From Nematostella vectensis (taxonomy: Eukaryota > Cnidaria > Anthozoa > Actiniaria > Edwardsiidae): DNA of 64,000 nt. This document shows, in pieces, positions 21,046 to 34,868 of this stretch. The stretch lies in contig NC_064038.1 in the NCBI RefSeq assembly GCF_932526225.1, positions 17,907,075-17,971,074 on the forward strand, written 5' to 3'. Numbering within the stretch: position 1 is the stretch's first letter; every line of letters begins with the position of its first letter. The translations under genes were made by a program, and so were the position numbers. The notes under the pieces were generated by a model. The model saw nothing but the letters and a program-made list of their open reading frames with translations, was not told where the DNA came from and made no database searches.

Positions 21046-24000
21046 CCCTCAAAATGCTCTCTATTCACGGAGTGTGATTTATGGTCAATTTCGCGTGCTA
21101 AGGTTCTAGCTCTGCTTGAGATTCAATGTATTTATCGGGAGATCTGTCTTTACCTTTAGGCGATTACAGGCTTGCCCACAACTAACTACTCCAGGTGCTA
21201 TTCTTCACGCTTAGTAAATATCTATTGTAATAAAGCGGCGTTTTTTTAGTTCACTCGTCTTGTTCGAATTTAGGTCGAGCCTGCATATAGGAAGAATAGC
21301 AAAGTGTGTTTTTCGTCTTTGATTTTCCCTTAAGCGTTATGGATTGACTTTTCCTGTTAATTAATTCTTTTCCAAAAGGTGTTGTTTTTATTCCATGGTA
21401 ATTAGGAGACAGTTCTCAAGATGGGAAACGCGGAATTCTCCTTATTATTTGGTGATCTTATTCATCAATTGGATACTTAGTTGTATATTTTCCATTTGTG
21501 TACCACCGCTTATTGTTGCCCGTATCTCCCACCAAGCTTCGTCTTAGAATTCCGTATATAAATGTACCGCCATGTGTCTTTATTCCAAAATGAATATCTC
21601 ATGCAATCCCAGCTATTTTCTTCAATATGGAAGTCTTGTGATGACGTCAATTTAATGGTCCGAATGTTTTCGATTCTCTTCTTTGACTGCGTGACGCTCT
21701 TTCACTTGCTTGTGGATAGCAGAAATATGTGTCTGTAGGTTAAAGGTGAGTGGGATTCCAATCCTTGTTTACCTTTAGAGTTCATCTAACTAAAGATTGA
21801 TGCATCTCCTATTCTTTTGCAATGTGTAGAACTTCCATTCAACTTATTTGCGCACGGCAGATTTTGTTGAGTATGGAGTTCTTTCCAAAAGGTAACCCCC
21901 TCATTCAGTGTTGTATTAAATTTGACGTTTTAGCAGGTCATATTGCCCCGGCGATTGGAACTGCCCACGTCCGCGTCCCACTCTATGCTAGCGTCGATGT
22001 ACATGGGCTGCGAAGTTCTAGTAGTGTTTTAAGGTCTCTTTTCCCTTGACGTACAACACAAACCCTGTTAAGCAAACCCCAAGACATTATGCTCAAAAGG
22101 AGTGCGTATTTAATAATACATGGAGTAGCCTTTTAACGGGTTGCTTAGCGATGGTAATAAGTGGAACTCGAGCAATCAGAGGACTGCACCATGCTGGGGA
22201 AAACTTGAATTAAATTCGGAATATAGAAAAGAAACGAATAACCCACATACAATCAATTTGCTATGCCTGGTTGTTACATTTTGAACCTAAATATTGTGCT
22301 TGCGATCACACGGATCCTTGAGTCAGATAGCGTGTTTTACAGTGGAGCGTTCGCATATTTAGAGCGATAGGAAAAGCTTGGAAGCTCCGGAGCACAAGAA
22401 AGAATTAGACTTAATGGTATCATGCTGTGGTTGATTACCTAAAAAGTCTACGACTTGTCGCGGTCAATCAATTCATACAAAAGTCAGGTTTATTTTATCT
22501 TTAGCAATTACAAGTCGCCCAAACAAACTTATAGTAGTCAAGTTCGGAAAAATAATGTCTGTTTTTCATCATTTCGTTTTAACTCTAAATCGGTAAAATG
22601 TTGTACCATCTAACTGGCACTAAAAGAAACAAAATAACAGTTGTTGCATATATTTAAATATAACAAGACACTATCTGATCGAACACTTCTAAAACTCAAG
22701 TTGTCATCTTGATCAAACATCGCGTCATTTGCGCAAAAAGGCGGCCCGAGAGCGACCTCCTTTTTGAGCTAAGTGAACTGAAACACCAATTAGACCTCCC
22801 CATAGACCAAACAAACGCTTCATACGTGATAAACGAGAGAGATTTCTGAATTAGCCGTCGAAAGGATGATAACGCGAACTCGCATGGTTTGGCCGCCACT
22901 ACGCTTTCGTGTGACGTCATCAGCTAAGGCCAAGTCGAAAAGCTTCCCAAGATGACTCCCCCTTAGTGACTGCTCCTTGTCGCTTTAGGAAATTTGCCCT
23001 ACCATCGCCGTAGGTTGAGATCTTTTGAGATCTCATTTTAATATAAAATGTAAACAGCCTAATTGAAACAAGATTTGGCTGCATTTAATTAAAATTCACT
23101 GAATAAATATTCGGGTGCTGGTACTCAATGTTATGACAACTGTATCAAAGCATAGCTGCATCAGATGTAGCTTTTGCGAGCCCGCGGAAAGATTCATGCG
23201 GCAATCCACATCAGCAAGGGGATTCAACTACGCCTGGCATTTTTGGATTGGAGAACTATTATACGTTTTCAGCCCTCTTGAAAATTAAAAGTATAATTTA
23301 AATAAGTTAATAAATAAATATAAGTTTTATTTAAATTGTAATAAGTCTTAAAGCAAACTCTCGATATTGATCAAAATTTATTTTTGTTACTACATCTTTA
23401 GTTCATTCAAATCTACATAGATGGTTTCCTGTCCCTATAGACATAATAGTCAAAACAGGAAAAATAATAATAAACAAATATGTAAACTTTGAAGAAGAAA
23501 AAACCCCGGAATATGCAACGTTCTAATTTATGTTTCTTATTGTAGTGACAGCTACAAACCTCTTGTTTGCAATATTTCAGATATAGAGTGAAGGAGCGCG
23601 AAGAGGCGCCGAACGATACGCACATCTCCCTTCGTCTTCCCATGTCGACCTAATAGGGTGCCTTTGTTTTTTTTAGGGATCAAAATCAGGCCTTGGGTAT
23701 CTGGGAGAAAATAGGCTTTTCTACTTGAAATGGTATTTTAGTGGTTCGCAGAGATAGGTGCTACGAGCAAAGGCTTTCTAGATTATTTGATACTTCCGAC
23801 TTCTAAACAATTAACACCTTGACATTTAGGGTTTTAGAGGTAATTTTTGCTTCTGCCGTATTTCTAATAGTAGCAATTTTGGGTGTTTTAGGGGGATGAC
23901 CACCCCTACATAGATAGATTTAGTTTATTAGCAGCTCATACACACAAGTACATGGCTGTCACGCTAACAAACAATGAAAATACAAAACAAGTAATACAAG

Positions 24001-24416
24001 AGTCCAGCTAATTTTAGACCACCCACCCCTAGTTAAAAAACAGTCATATATAAATTTAGCGACCACTCTCTGTGCTGTTATAGGAGGATTTATTAGGTTC
24101 TGAAAAAGGGAACTTTTATCAACATATTTTTTTATCTTTCGTGACCTTTAACTTTTGGTTTTAACTTTTAAAACCTCAAGCACTCGTTTTCTTGCAATCT
24201 TATGTCGCTTACATTCAATCAGGAAGTGTGACCCGTCTTTGACCTTCCCTGAATTACACTGACAACAGATTCTGTCCTAGGGTTTCTATCGAAGTCTTTA
24301 AAAATGTCAAGCAGCTGGGGAAAACGCTAAAGGTCGCTAAAGTTCCGGTATAAAAAACTTAGCCCTTTTGAATTACAAAAGGTAAGAATGGTCTCGGGTA
24401 ACGTAAAGCAGTTCCG
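21046..24416. other. intergenic, 5' flank of the minus-strand GPCR
   Basis: No convincing coding region on either strand; the short ORFs here have no recognisable domain. 5' untranslated exons of the GPCR may lie here, but I cannot define them. Confidence 0.4.
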
Positions 24417-24890
24417 CAGAGGGTATATAGGGTACTGGCATAGGGTACTCGCAAAGGGTACATAGGGTACTGGCATAGGGTACATAGGGTACTGGCATAG
24501 GGTACATAGGGTACTGGCATAGGGTACATAGGGTACTGGCATAGGGTACATAGGGTACTGGCATAGGGTACATAGGGTACTGGCATAGGGTACATAGGGT
24601 ACATAGGGTACATAGGGTACTGGCATAGGGTACATAGGGTACATAGGGTACATAGGGTACTGGCATAGGGTACATAGGGTACTGGCATAGGGTACATAGG
24701 GTACTGGCATAGGGTACTGGCATAGGGTACATAGGGTATATAGGGTACTGGCATAGGGTACATAGGGTACATAGGGTACTGGCATAGGGTACATAGGGTA
24801 CATAAGGTACTGGCATAGGGTACATAGGGTACATAGGGCACATAGGGTACATAGGGTACTGGCATAGGGTACATAGTGTACTGGCATGGG
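24417..24890. repeat. composite array of CATAGGGTA (9 bp) and CATAGGGTACTGG (13 bp)
   Basis: The two modules alternate, mostly as a 22-bp pair, with runs of the 9-bp module. The minus strand stays open in several frames. Probably not coding. Confidence 0.95.
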
Positions 24891-25688
24891 TTTTTTTTAT
24901 GCATTACTATGTGCTGCGTGTAGGTCATGGCGAAGTTAGCTCCACAAGTTGCAGCTATTTGGAAACTGAAATTCTCCCCTTTTGCCACTTCTGCTACTCC
25001 TTCAGGTAAAGGCCAAAACTCTTTTCGTGCCCCCCTCTTCATTTTTACCTTTTATGAAATGTGAGTAATGAAACGGACATTAATAGTGGTGCAAGCAACG
25101 GACTGTTAGATATTTCGGGAAGTGAATAGGGGTGGTGTTTGTGTGTGTGTTGGGGGAGGGCAATTATGTGCACAAGTTTTAATAGTTGCCCACCGCCTTC
25201 TCCTCAAATATCGAATATTCCGGTCCTGAAATAACTGATCACTTAACATATCGGTCCTCCTAAAGAGACCACAGCAATACTAATATAACAGTATCAAATG
25301 TCATATGTCATATGTTTCACATATTTGTAGATAATAAAGTGAAAAGAGAAGTACTTTACATTTTTTTTTTGCAGTACAGCGTACTATATTTGTCTTACCT
25401 CCTGGGTGTGAAACAGACGTTGCAAAAGTGTCCTCTGCCCATTCATTCAGCCTGCGAACTTTCCTCTGCCACGGCCTGGTGAAGAGGTTCATGCGGCTGA
25501 CGATCCAGCGAATCTGTCACTAACTCCAAATACAGGCTTCACAACTTTGTCATGATAGGGTACGCATGTCAAAGTAACTTACCACTACATGGGTATTCTC
25601 CTGGACAGCTTTGAAACGTGCATTGTTGTCTTCCAGCAGGTTTACCGTCTCCCTGTTGTATCAAGGATATACTCCTCAATAAGTCGTC

Positions 25689-26130
25689 TTAGTGGAGGAA
25701 AGTAAAACTCAGCACAACTACCGGTCCTAAAAAAGACGGAAGACCATGTTCTTCATTCACCATGAACTGCACCTTTGCCCTCAGCTTTCTCATTATCAAG
25801 TTATGCACTACAAATATCCATACCTTATGCTTGGCGAATCTTCCGTCCTGATACCATAGCAAGTGCTCACCCCACTCATGGAGGAGTGTCACCGTTCTAG
25901 GTCTATTAATATGGAAATCACCCTTACATGTAGGGAACAAGCACGGGAAGGCCATGGTGAAAAAATATGGTGTCGTAAACTCGGTGGCTGGGGTCTCGTC
26001 AGTTGACGGCCACGGAATCACTGGTCTACAGGTACAATTCCTCTAATGTTTATTTTGAACCTGATCTCTAACTTCTTCGTTCTCTTCTGCGATCAACCCA
26101 TCTATTGCAGACTGGATCCACTCCCATACT
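25689..26130 (-). pseudogene. Helitron replicase fragment (Helitron-like N domain)
   Basis: The minus strand encodes TPYFFTMAFPCLFPTCKGDF followed by EHLLWYQDGRFAKHKVW and FVVHNLIMRK. This matches the N-terminal region of animal Helitron Rep/helicase proteins, which carry FPxLFPxGxGDF and a DGRF element. Similar sequence continues upstream to about 26130 in another frame (EENEEVRDQVQN), so the copy is frameshifted. Rep catalytic and helicase parts are absent. The 16-bp array starts exactly at its 5' boundary. Confidence 0.6.
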
Positions 26131-29100
26131 CCTGTACTCCAATTTTCCTGTACTCCCATACTCCTGTACTCCCCTATTCCTGTACTCCCATACTCCTGTA
26201 CTCCCATACTTCTGTACTCCCATACTCCTGTACTCCCATACTCCTGTACTCCCATACTCCTGTACCCCCATCTTCCTGTACTCCCATACTCCTGTACTCC
26301 CATACTCCTGTACCCCCATACCCCTGTACTCCCATACTCCTGTACTCCCATACTCCTGTAATCCCATACTCCTGTACTCCCCTATTCCTGTACTCCTGTA
26401 CTCCAACACTTCTGTACTCATACTCCTGTACCCCCATCTTCCTGTACTCCCATACTCCTGTACTCCCATATTACTGTACTCTCATACTCCTGTACTCTCA
26501 TACTCCTGTACTCCCATACTCCTGTACTCCCATACTCCTGTACTCCCATACTCCTGTACTCCCATACTCCTGTACTCCCATATTCCTGTACTCCCATACT
26601 CCTGTACTCCCATACTCCTGTACTCCCATACTCCTGTACTCCCATACTCCCATACTCCTGTACTCCCCTATTCCTGTACTCCCATACTCCTGTACTCCCA
26701 TACTCCTGTACCCCCATCTTCCTGTACTCCCATATTCCTGTACTCCCATACTCCTGTAATCCCATACTCCTGTACTCCCCTATTCCTGTACTCCTGTACT
26801 CCAACACTTCTGTACTCTCATACTCCTGTACCCCCATCTTCCTGTACTCCCATACTCCTGTACTCCCATATTACTGTACTCCCATACTCCTGTACTCTCA
26901 TACTCCTGTACTCCCATACTCCTGTACTCCCATACTCCTGTACTCCCATACTCCTGTACTCCCATATTACTGTACTCTCATACTCCTGTACTCTCATACT
27001 CCTGTACTCCCATACTCCTGTACTCCCATACTCCTGTACTCCCATACTCCTGTACTCCCATACTCCTGTACTCCCATACTCCTGTACTCCCATACTCCTG
27101 TACTCCCATAGTCTTGTACTCCCATACTCCTGTACTCCCTATACTCCTGTACTCCCATACTCCTGTACTCCCATACTCCCATACTCCCTATACTCCTGTA
27201 CTCCCATACTCCTGTACTCCCATACTCCTGTACTCCCATATTCCTGTACTCCCCTATTCCTGTACTCCCATACCCCTGTACTCCCATACTCCTGTACTCC
27301 CATACTCCTGTACTCCCATACTCCTGTACTCCCATATTCCTGTACTCCCATACTCCTGTACTCCCATACTCCTGACTTCCACACTCCTGTACTCCCATAC
27401 TCCTGTACTCCCATACTCCTGTACTCCCATACTCCTGTACTCCCATACTCCTGTACTCTCATACTCCTGTACTCCAATACTCCTGTACCCCCATCTTCCT
27501 GTACCCCCATACTCCTGTACTCCCATACTTCTGTACTCCCATACTCCTGTACTCCCATACTCCCGTACTCCCATACTCCTGTACTCCCATCCTCCAGTAC
27601 TCCCATACTCCTGTACTCCCATACTCCTGTACTCCCATACTCCTGTACTCCCATATTCCTGTACACCCATACTCCTGTACTCCCATACTCCCATACTCCT
27701 GTACTCCCCTATTCCTGTACTCCTGTACTCCAACACTTCTGTACTCCCCTATTCCTGTACTCCCCTATTCCTGTACTCCCATCTTCCTGTACTCCCCTAT
27801 TCCTGTACTCCCCTATTCCTGTACTCCCATACTCCTGTACTCCCCTATTCCTGTACTCCCATACTCCCATACTCCCTATACTCCTGTACTCCCATACTCC
27901 CATACTCCCTATACTCCTGTACCTCCATACTTTTGTACTCCCATACTCCTGTACTCCCATACTCCTGTACCCCCATACTCCTGTACTCCCATACTCCTGT
28001 ATTCCCAAACTCCTGTACTCCCATCTTCCTGTACTCCCATATTCCTGTACTCCCCTATTCCTGTACTCCCATACTCCTGTACTCCCATACTCCTGTACTC
28101 CCATACTCCTGTACTCCCATATTCCTGTACTCCCATACTCCTGTACTCTCATACTCCTGTACTCCCATACTCCTGTACTCCCATACTCCTGTACTCCCAT
28201 ACTCCTGTACCCCCATACCCCTGTACTCCCATACTCCTGTACTCCCATACTCCTGTAATCCCATACTCCTGTACTCCCCTATTCCTGTACTCCTGTACTC
28301 CAACACTTCTGTACTCTCATACTCCTGTACCCCCATCTTCCTGTACTCCCATACTCCTGTACTCCCATACTCCCATACTCCTGTACTCCCCTATTCCTGT
28401 ACTCCCATACTCCTGTACTCCCATACTCCTGTACCCCCATCTTCCTGTACTCCCATATTCCTGTACTCCCATACTCCTGTACTCCCATATTCCTGTATTC
28501 CCATACTCCTGTACTCCCATACTCCTGACTTCCACACTCCTGTACTCCCATACTCCTGTACTCCCATACTCCTGTACTCCCATACTCATGTACTCCCATA
28601 CTTCTGTACCCCCATACTCCTGTACTCCCATACTCCTGTACTCCCATACTCCTGTACTCCCATACTCCTGTACTCCCATACTCCTGTACTCCCATATTCC
28701 TGTACTCCCATACTCCTGTACTCCCATACTCCTGACTTCCACACTCCTGTACTCCCATACTCCTGTACTCCCATACTCCTGTACTCCCATACTCCTGTAC
28801 TCCCATACTCATGTACTCCCATACTCCTGTACTCCCATATTCCTGTACTCCCATACTCCTGTACTCCCATACTCCTGACTTCCACACTCCTGTACTCCCA
28901 TACTCCTGTACTCCCACACTCCTGTACTCCCATACTCCTGTACTCCCATACTCCTGTACTCCCATACTCCTGTACCCCCATCTTCCTGTACTCCCATACT
29001 CCTGTACTCCCATACTCCCATACTCCTGTACTCCCATACTCCTGTATTCCCCTATTCCTGTACTCCTGTACTCCAACACTCCTGTACTCCCATACTCCTG

Positions 29101-29324
29101 ACTTCCATACTCCTGTACTCCCACACTCCTGTACTCCCATACTCCTGTACTCCCACACTCCTGTACTTCCATACTCATGTACTCCCACACTCCTGTACTC
29201 CCATACTCCTGTACTCCCACACTCCTGTACTTCCATACTCATGTACTCCCACACTCCTGTACTCCCTAACTCCTGTTTTCCCATACTCCTGTACTCCCAT
29301 ACTACTGTACTCCCATACACTTGT
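26120..29324. repeat. 16-bp minisatellite ACTCCTGTACTCCCAT, about 200 copies (3.2 kb)
   Basis: Interrupted by recurring variants (CCCCTATTCCTG, CCCCATCTTCCTG, CTGACTTCCACA, CCATACTCCCATACTC) that mark longer duplicated blocks. The unit has no stop codon in any of six frames, so open frames up to 760 codons (27114-29396 plus) and 313 codons (minus) exist. They encode 16-residue periodicities such as SCTPILLYSHTPVLPY. No coding gene is inferred. Confidence 0.97.
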
Positions 29325-29399
29325 AGCGGAGCTTCAACGCGGCGCGTGAGCGGAGCCCCATACCTAAGAAAGTGGTATATAGAACAAATATGGTAACAA

Positions 29400-30610
29400 A
29401 TATTGGTAGCCCATCGACTCGAGTTTTCGTGACGATATGTCCGTCCGTCCGTCCCCAAAAAGCATCGTATGGCAACCAAGCTTGGCAGGTGTCATGTATG
29501 TACCAAGGGAGGTGCAAATATGTGGTCACGTGATTTGTCCAAAAATATGCTGACGTCATAAAAACAAAAAATATTTATATTTCACGAAGGAAACGTCATA
29601 TGGCAACCAAACTCGGTAGGTGTCATGTTGGTGTCAAGGGCAACAATATGGTTACGTGTGGTATGACGTCATCGATGACGTGATAAAAAGCAAAAAAAAA
29701 TCATATCTCTTTAAAGAAACATTGTTCCACAACCAAACTCGGTAGGTGTCATGTTGGTGTCAAGGGGGTGCTCCAATATGGTCACGTGATTGTGACGTCA
29801 TCAATAACGTCACTAGACGCAAAATTTGGTGACGTCATCAAAATAAAAAATATTTATATTTCACGGAGGAAACATCATATGGCAACCAAACCTGGTAGGT
29901 GTCATGTAGGTGTCAAGGGGGATGCAACAATATGGTCAGATGTTGTGTGATGTCATCGATGACGTGATTAAAAGCAAAAAATTCATATCTTTTTAAAGAA
30001 ACATTGTTCCACATTCAAACTCGGTAGGTGTCATGTTGGTGTCAAGGGGGTGCTCCAATATGGTCACAAGATTGTGACGTCATCAATGACGTCGCTAGAA
30101 CCAAAATATGCTGACGTCATTAAAATACAAACATTCATATCTCGTGAAAGAAACATTGTATAACAACCAAACTTGGTAGGTGTCATGTATGTGTCAAAGG
30201 CGGTGCCAAGATATGGTCATGTGATGCGTGACGTCATCGATGACGTCACTTTAAGAAAAAACTTTCCGGATGTCATATCTATATTCATATCTCCTGAACA
30301 AAACATCATACAACAACCACTCTTGGTATGTGTTATGAAGGTGTCAAGGGGGGTGCACCAATATAGTCACGTGATTGTGACGTCATCAATGACGTCACTA
30401 GAAGAAAAAATAGGCTGACGTTATCAAATAAAAAATATTTATATTTTATTAAAGAAACATCGTGTGACAACAAAGCTCGGTAGGGTGTGATGTATGTTTT
30501 AAGTGGGTTGCAGTGAGATGGTCACGTGACATCATCGCCGAAACATCGTATGACAACTAAACTTGCTATGTGTCATGTAGATGTGGGGGGAATCGTTGAC
30601 GACATCAAAA
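29400..30610. repeat. satellite of about 130-155 bp, 8-9 degenerate units, rich in TGACGTCA and CACGTG
   Basis: Each unit has the order: CAACCAAACTNGGTAGGTGT, CATGTNGGTGTCAAGGGGG, ATATGGTCACGTGAT, GTGACGTCATCAATGACGTC, then an A/T-rich spacer and GAAACAT. Starts fall near 29464, 29597, 29727, 29874, 30004, 30151, 30306, 30460 and 30546. Alternating 130/147-bp spacing suggests a roughly 277-bp dimer. A related stretch in the opposite orientation is at 58110-58450. Confidence 0.85.
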
Positions 30611-30659
30611 ATAGAAATAAAGATAATATTTAATATGTTTTAAATTATAAAGCGAAAAT

Positions 30660-33600
30660 AAGCAAAGATTTTGTCGTTTGGAGTCCGCTTTTAGGCAATG
30701 CCTAAATCTATATATTATCGGTATTCATTAATTTGATATATTAAGATATATTATTTATTAAGATATATTATATCTTTTCAGAGATCCTTTATAATGATTA
30801 TCATTATAAACAATCTGATGACGTAACGCCACAGCTGTGTCCATGCTTTTATATCCCTGTCAAAAACACAACTACAGAAATCATGCCAAAATTCCAATGC
30901 AAAACTGCTTTTTTAGAGGATGTGAACGCAAAATGAAAATATTTGATAAAATCAAAAAATTGAAATATTTAATAAAAATCAAAACATGGATTTTCACTTA
31001 TCAAAAAATGCATGTGAGTTTTTGGCATTACAGACAGTAATTACAAGTACACCCTTGTCTCTCTCTCCGCATGGTACTACCGGCAGGCAAGCGGGGGGAA
31101 TTCCCTATGAAAGCGGGCTGGGGGCTCGGCGGGGCGCGGGTTTTTCCTATTTTATATGAAAGTCCCCGGTCCCCCCCGTGAGTCGATTTGTACTAAAATG
31201 ACTCATTTCGTTTCTATTATCAGGAGAATGCAATCAATCAATGAAGAATATAATTTCCGAATTTAGTATTCATTGAAAAATTCTTTGACATTCTTCCACA
31301 ATCGAATATAAGGTACAAGAAAAAGCGAAATTTTAGAAGTAAGTTTGATGTTTTTGCATAAATTTGAACCCGATATTTCGGTTGATATTTCTTTCCAAGG
31401 CAGAGAATATCTTTGCGATTTTTCCTAATACCCATGCGGTGAGACGTACGAACAAAACATTTCAGAATACCCCAAATGTCTCTAAAGAGAGACGGCGAGC
31501 AGGCTATCATTATACATTAGAAAAAAATCCGCTGCGGTTTTCTTTATTTCCTTAATTGATTTAAGGTGAATGTACTAGTTCCTTTAATTCCTATGCACTT
31601 AAAATTTATCGAGGTTTATCAGAGAATACTAATCGGATTAGAGGAAAGAGCAACGCCACACGAAAACTGATAGGAAATTTTCTGAACTTGAAGGAAATTC
31701 GAGCTGATAGTGAGCTCATAGCTCGTCTTTAAAAACCTAAAAATATGGCATTTACCACGACCATTTATAACCAGGAAGAGCCAAGATAAACAAACAACAC
31801 AAATGAAAACGTGCGAGCTCTTGAAAGCAATGTTTGGCCGGAAGTGACGTCAGAGTTTGTCATCCGTTGATTGCAATCGGAACTAGATAGTGATGAGTGC
31901 GAGACCTTAACGGAGCAAGTCCTTCTAAGAATACAAAACTTCTGTTGACAACTCACTTTAAACAGGGTCTTCAATTTTAGAGAAGAAAATTGTGGACATC
32001 TGATAAAGCAATCCCGAACAATTTCCGACCATATTCCGAAGTTTGTCCGCAGAGATGTTGATTGTTATTGACATTCTTTGATCGTGCAACGCTTGTTAGT
32101 AGGAAGCCTGGATTACGGATTCACTCTTAACAAGAAACTCTCCACCAAAGGCAGGTAGGTCTGTAAACGTTAGACTCGTATTTTATTCGATAAATCAGAG
32201 CGTTCGAATTATCGCCCCTTTAAGCACCTATGGGGTCAGGATAATATCCTTCGAGCTAACGCTCTAAAAGGTCTTACTGAATTTACTGGAATTCTAAGCT
32301 TCTTTCTGCTCAGAAGTAAAATCACTCAAGGCTCCGAGTCGTAGCTATTAAATAAGAGCATCAATTGTTGATAGTTGCTAACTGAAGCTAAAGGCGTGTT
32401 ATTAACGTATATTAGCTAATAAACACTAGTTATTAACACGATAACTGAAGCAACGCATGTCCACTCATAAATCCTGCAATTTTAGACTAATGTTAAGTAT
32501 CAATATCGAGATAATCTAAAAAGAAGCGAGAAATCTGTTTCTTTGAATAAAGCTATACGAGTTGTTTTTTTTAGCCCGGGCGCAGGGGGTTGTGTTCCAT
32601 TGCTTGGCCATGGTGAATTAGTGCCTTATTAATCTGTTCTCCTACCACCCGCTTAGACGATTTAGCCCTCTATTAATTATGATTAAGCCCGCTAAAAGAT
32701 TTTTAATCCAGTGATAAGCTCCTCAGAATATCGATAAAAGTGAACAAAAGTTGACGCGGTCGCCTATAGAGTTATGACAATGATAATGAAATCTTGATTT
32801 GTGTTTTTATTTACATTCATACGTGACATCCAAAAAGGGAAAGAGTATGGCGAACTCATAGAAAGCCCTTGTTAAATGGCTTTCTTCGCCATTTACGAAA
32901 GAAGGAAGCCTTAAAAAAACGAACAGCCGAACAAAGCAGAACATCTCCTACTTGGACACAAGCAAGGCCATACCAGAGTTACACCCTTACTTTGTAGCCT
33001 TTGGAGCTTTAGGACGAGAAAGTCTCCCGACTTCTGCAATTACAGCATTCTCAAAGGCTTACTATTTACTCCAGACGTTTCCCTTAGAACAAAAGAATGC
33101 CATGGATAGCATATCAAAACAAACGTAATCCTCTTTCCGTAGAACGTCACGTCCGAGTGTGCTTTTTTTCTGCTAGCGATATTGAAAGTGTTTGTTCACA
33201 AGAATTACCTTGCGATGTTAATCTGTCGCTGCATAACGTAACTTCATATCCACCTAGATTCGACCTGTAACCCATATAGTTTAGAGTTGTTAGCTTTAAA
33301 TACACACGGTTAACAGGAAGCTTATAACTCAAACGGATGTTCTGTTTTTAAAACGTGTTTCTCTAGTTATGGAAAAATAGTGCAAAAAAAAAAAACGCAA
33401 AAAAAGCTAAAATGAGCTAATGAATACACCTAGTTTGTGTCAAGGCTTTATTTTATGAGCTTTGTGAAAATTAACATCAGAATGCGCGAGGAGCATGCTG
33501 GGGCAGGGAATACCAATACACCGCAGAGAAGAGAATACATAAGAACCCAAGATGACTTTAGAGCATTGGAGTGTTTGATGTTGACTTTGAGCAAAGAGAG

Positions 33601-33885
33601 ATAAAGCGTGTCGGAAAAGAGGGATCAGAAAACGCGACACGCGCGACGTTGTCGGGGGGATAAGGCTAGGTGTTTGGGGTTTTACACATTTTAATCCAAC
33701 ACAATAGAACATAATTACACTAATTACAGTGTTGCGAAATCGTGCATGATACAGGTATCCCAACCATCCAAATGATCCCTATTGTCGCTTGGACTTACTA
33801 CTGTGCCTTTCCGGTAATAACATATAAACAAGGCAAGTACACAATAATAATAATATATTTTCTTAACAACCTGAATGATCCCTAC
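30660..33885. other. intergenic, no gene seen
   Basis: AT-rich, with only short ORFs lacking recognisable domains. No clear exons, RNA genes or long repeats were seen. Confidence 0.4.
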
Positions 33886-33889
33886 GTGT

Positions 33890-34868
33890 AGAGCACTCGT
33901 ACAATAATCGAGCATATTCGGGTGCTCGGCAGTACAGCACTCGTACAATAACCGAACATATTCGGGTGCTCGGCAGTAGAGTACTCGTACAATAATCGAG
34001 CATATTCGGGTGCTCCGCAGTACAGCACTCGTACAATAATCGAACATATTCGGGTGCTCGGCAGTAGAGTACTCGTACAATAATCGAACATATTCGGGTG
34101 CTCGGCAGTACAGCATTCGTACAATAATCGAGCATATTCGGGTGCTCGGCAGTAGAGTACTCGTACAATAATCGAGCATATTCGGGTGCTAGGCAGTAGA
34201 GTACTCGTACAATAATCGAGCATATTCGGGTGCTCGGCAGTACAGCATTCGTACAATAATCGAACATATTCGGGTGCTCGGCAGTGGAGTACTCGTACAA
34301 TAATCGAACATATTCGGGTGCTCGGCAGTACAGCACTCGTACAATAATCGAACATATTCGGGTGCTCGGCAGTACAGCACTCGTACAATAATCGAACATA
34401 TTCGGGTGCTCGGCAGTACAGCATTCGTACAATAATCGAACATATTCGGGTGCTCGGCAGTACAGCATTCGTACAATAATCGAACATATTCGGGTGCTCG
34501 GCAGTACAGCACTCGTACAATAATCGAGCATATTCGGGTGCTAGGCAGTAGAGTACTCGTACAATAATCGAGCATATTCGGGTGCTAGGCAGTAGAGTAC
34601 TCGTACAATAATCGAACATATTCGGGTGCTCGGCAGTACAGCATTCGTACAATAATCGAACATATTCGGGTGCTCGGCAGTACAGCATTCGTACAATAAT
34701 CGAACATATTCGGGTGCTCGGCAGTACAGCACTCGTACAATAATCGAGCATATTCGGGTGCTAGGCAGTAGAGTACTCGTTCAATAATCGAACATATTCG
34801 GGTGCTCGGCAGTAGAGTACTCGTTCAATAATCGAACATATTCGGGTGCTCGGCAGTAGAGTACTTGT
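33890..34868. repeat. 44-bp minisatellite, about 22 copies, two main variants
   Basis: The unit contains ACTCGTACAATAATCGAACA and TATTCGGGTGCTCGGCAGTA. Variants differ at GAGT versus CAGC, GAGCA versus GAACA and CTCGG versus CTAGG. The minus strand is open in all frames (up to 289 codons). This is an artefact of a stop-free unit. Confidence 0.95.

Noticed and set aside
24327-25042. Minus-strand ORFs of up to 227 codons
   Set aside because: They are translations of the CATAGGGTA array; the non-repeat flank has no recognisable domain.
26105-29396. Long proline/tyrosine-rich ORFs of 717 and 760 codons as genes
   Set aside because: They are products of a stop-free 16-bp repeat that is open in all six frames, with no codon bias or domain.
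33890-34868. CRISPR-like regular spacing of a 44-bp unit
   Set aside because: The units are contiguous with no unique spacers, and the window is a metazoan genome. It is a minisatellite.
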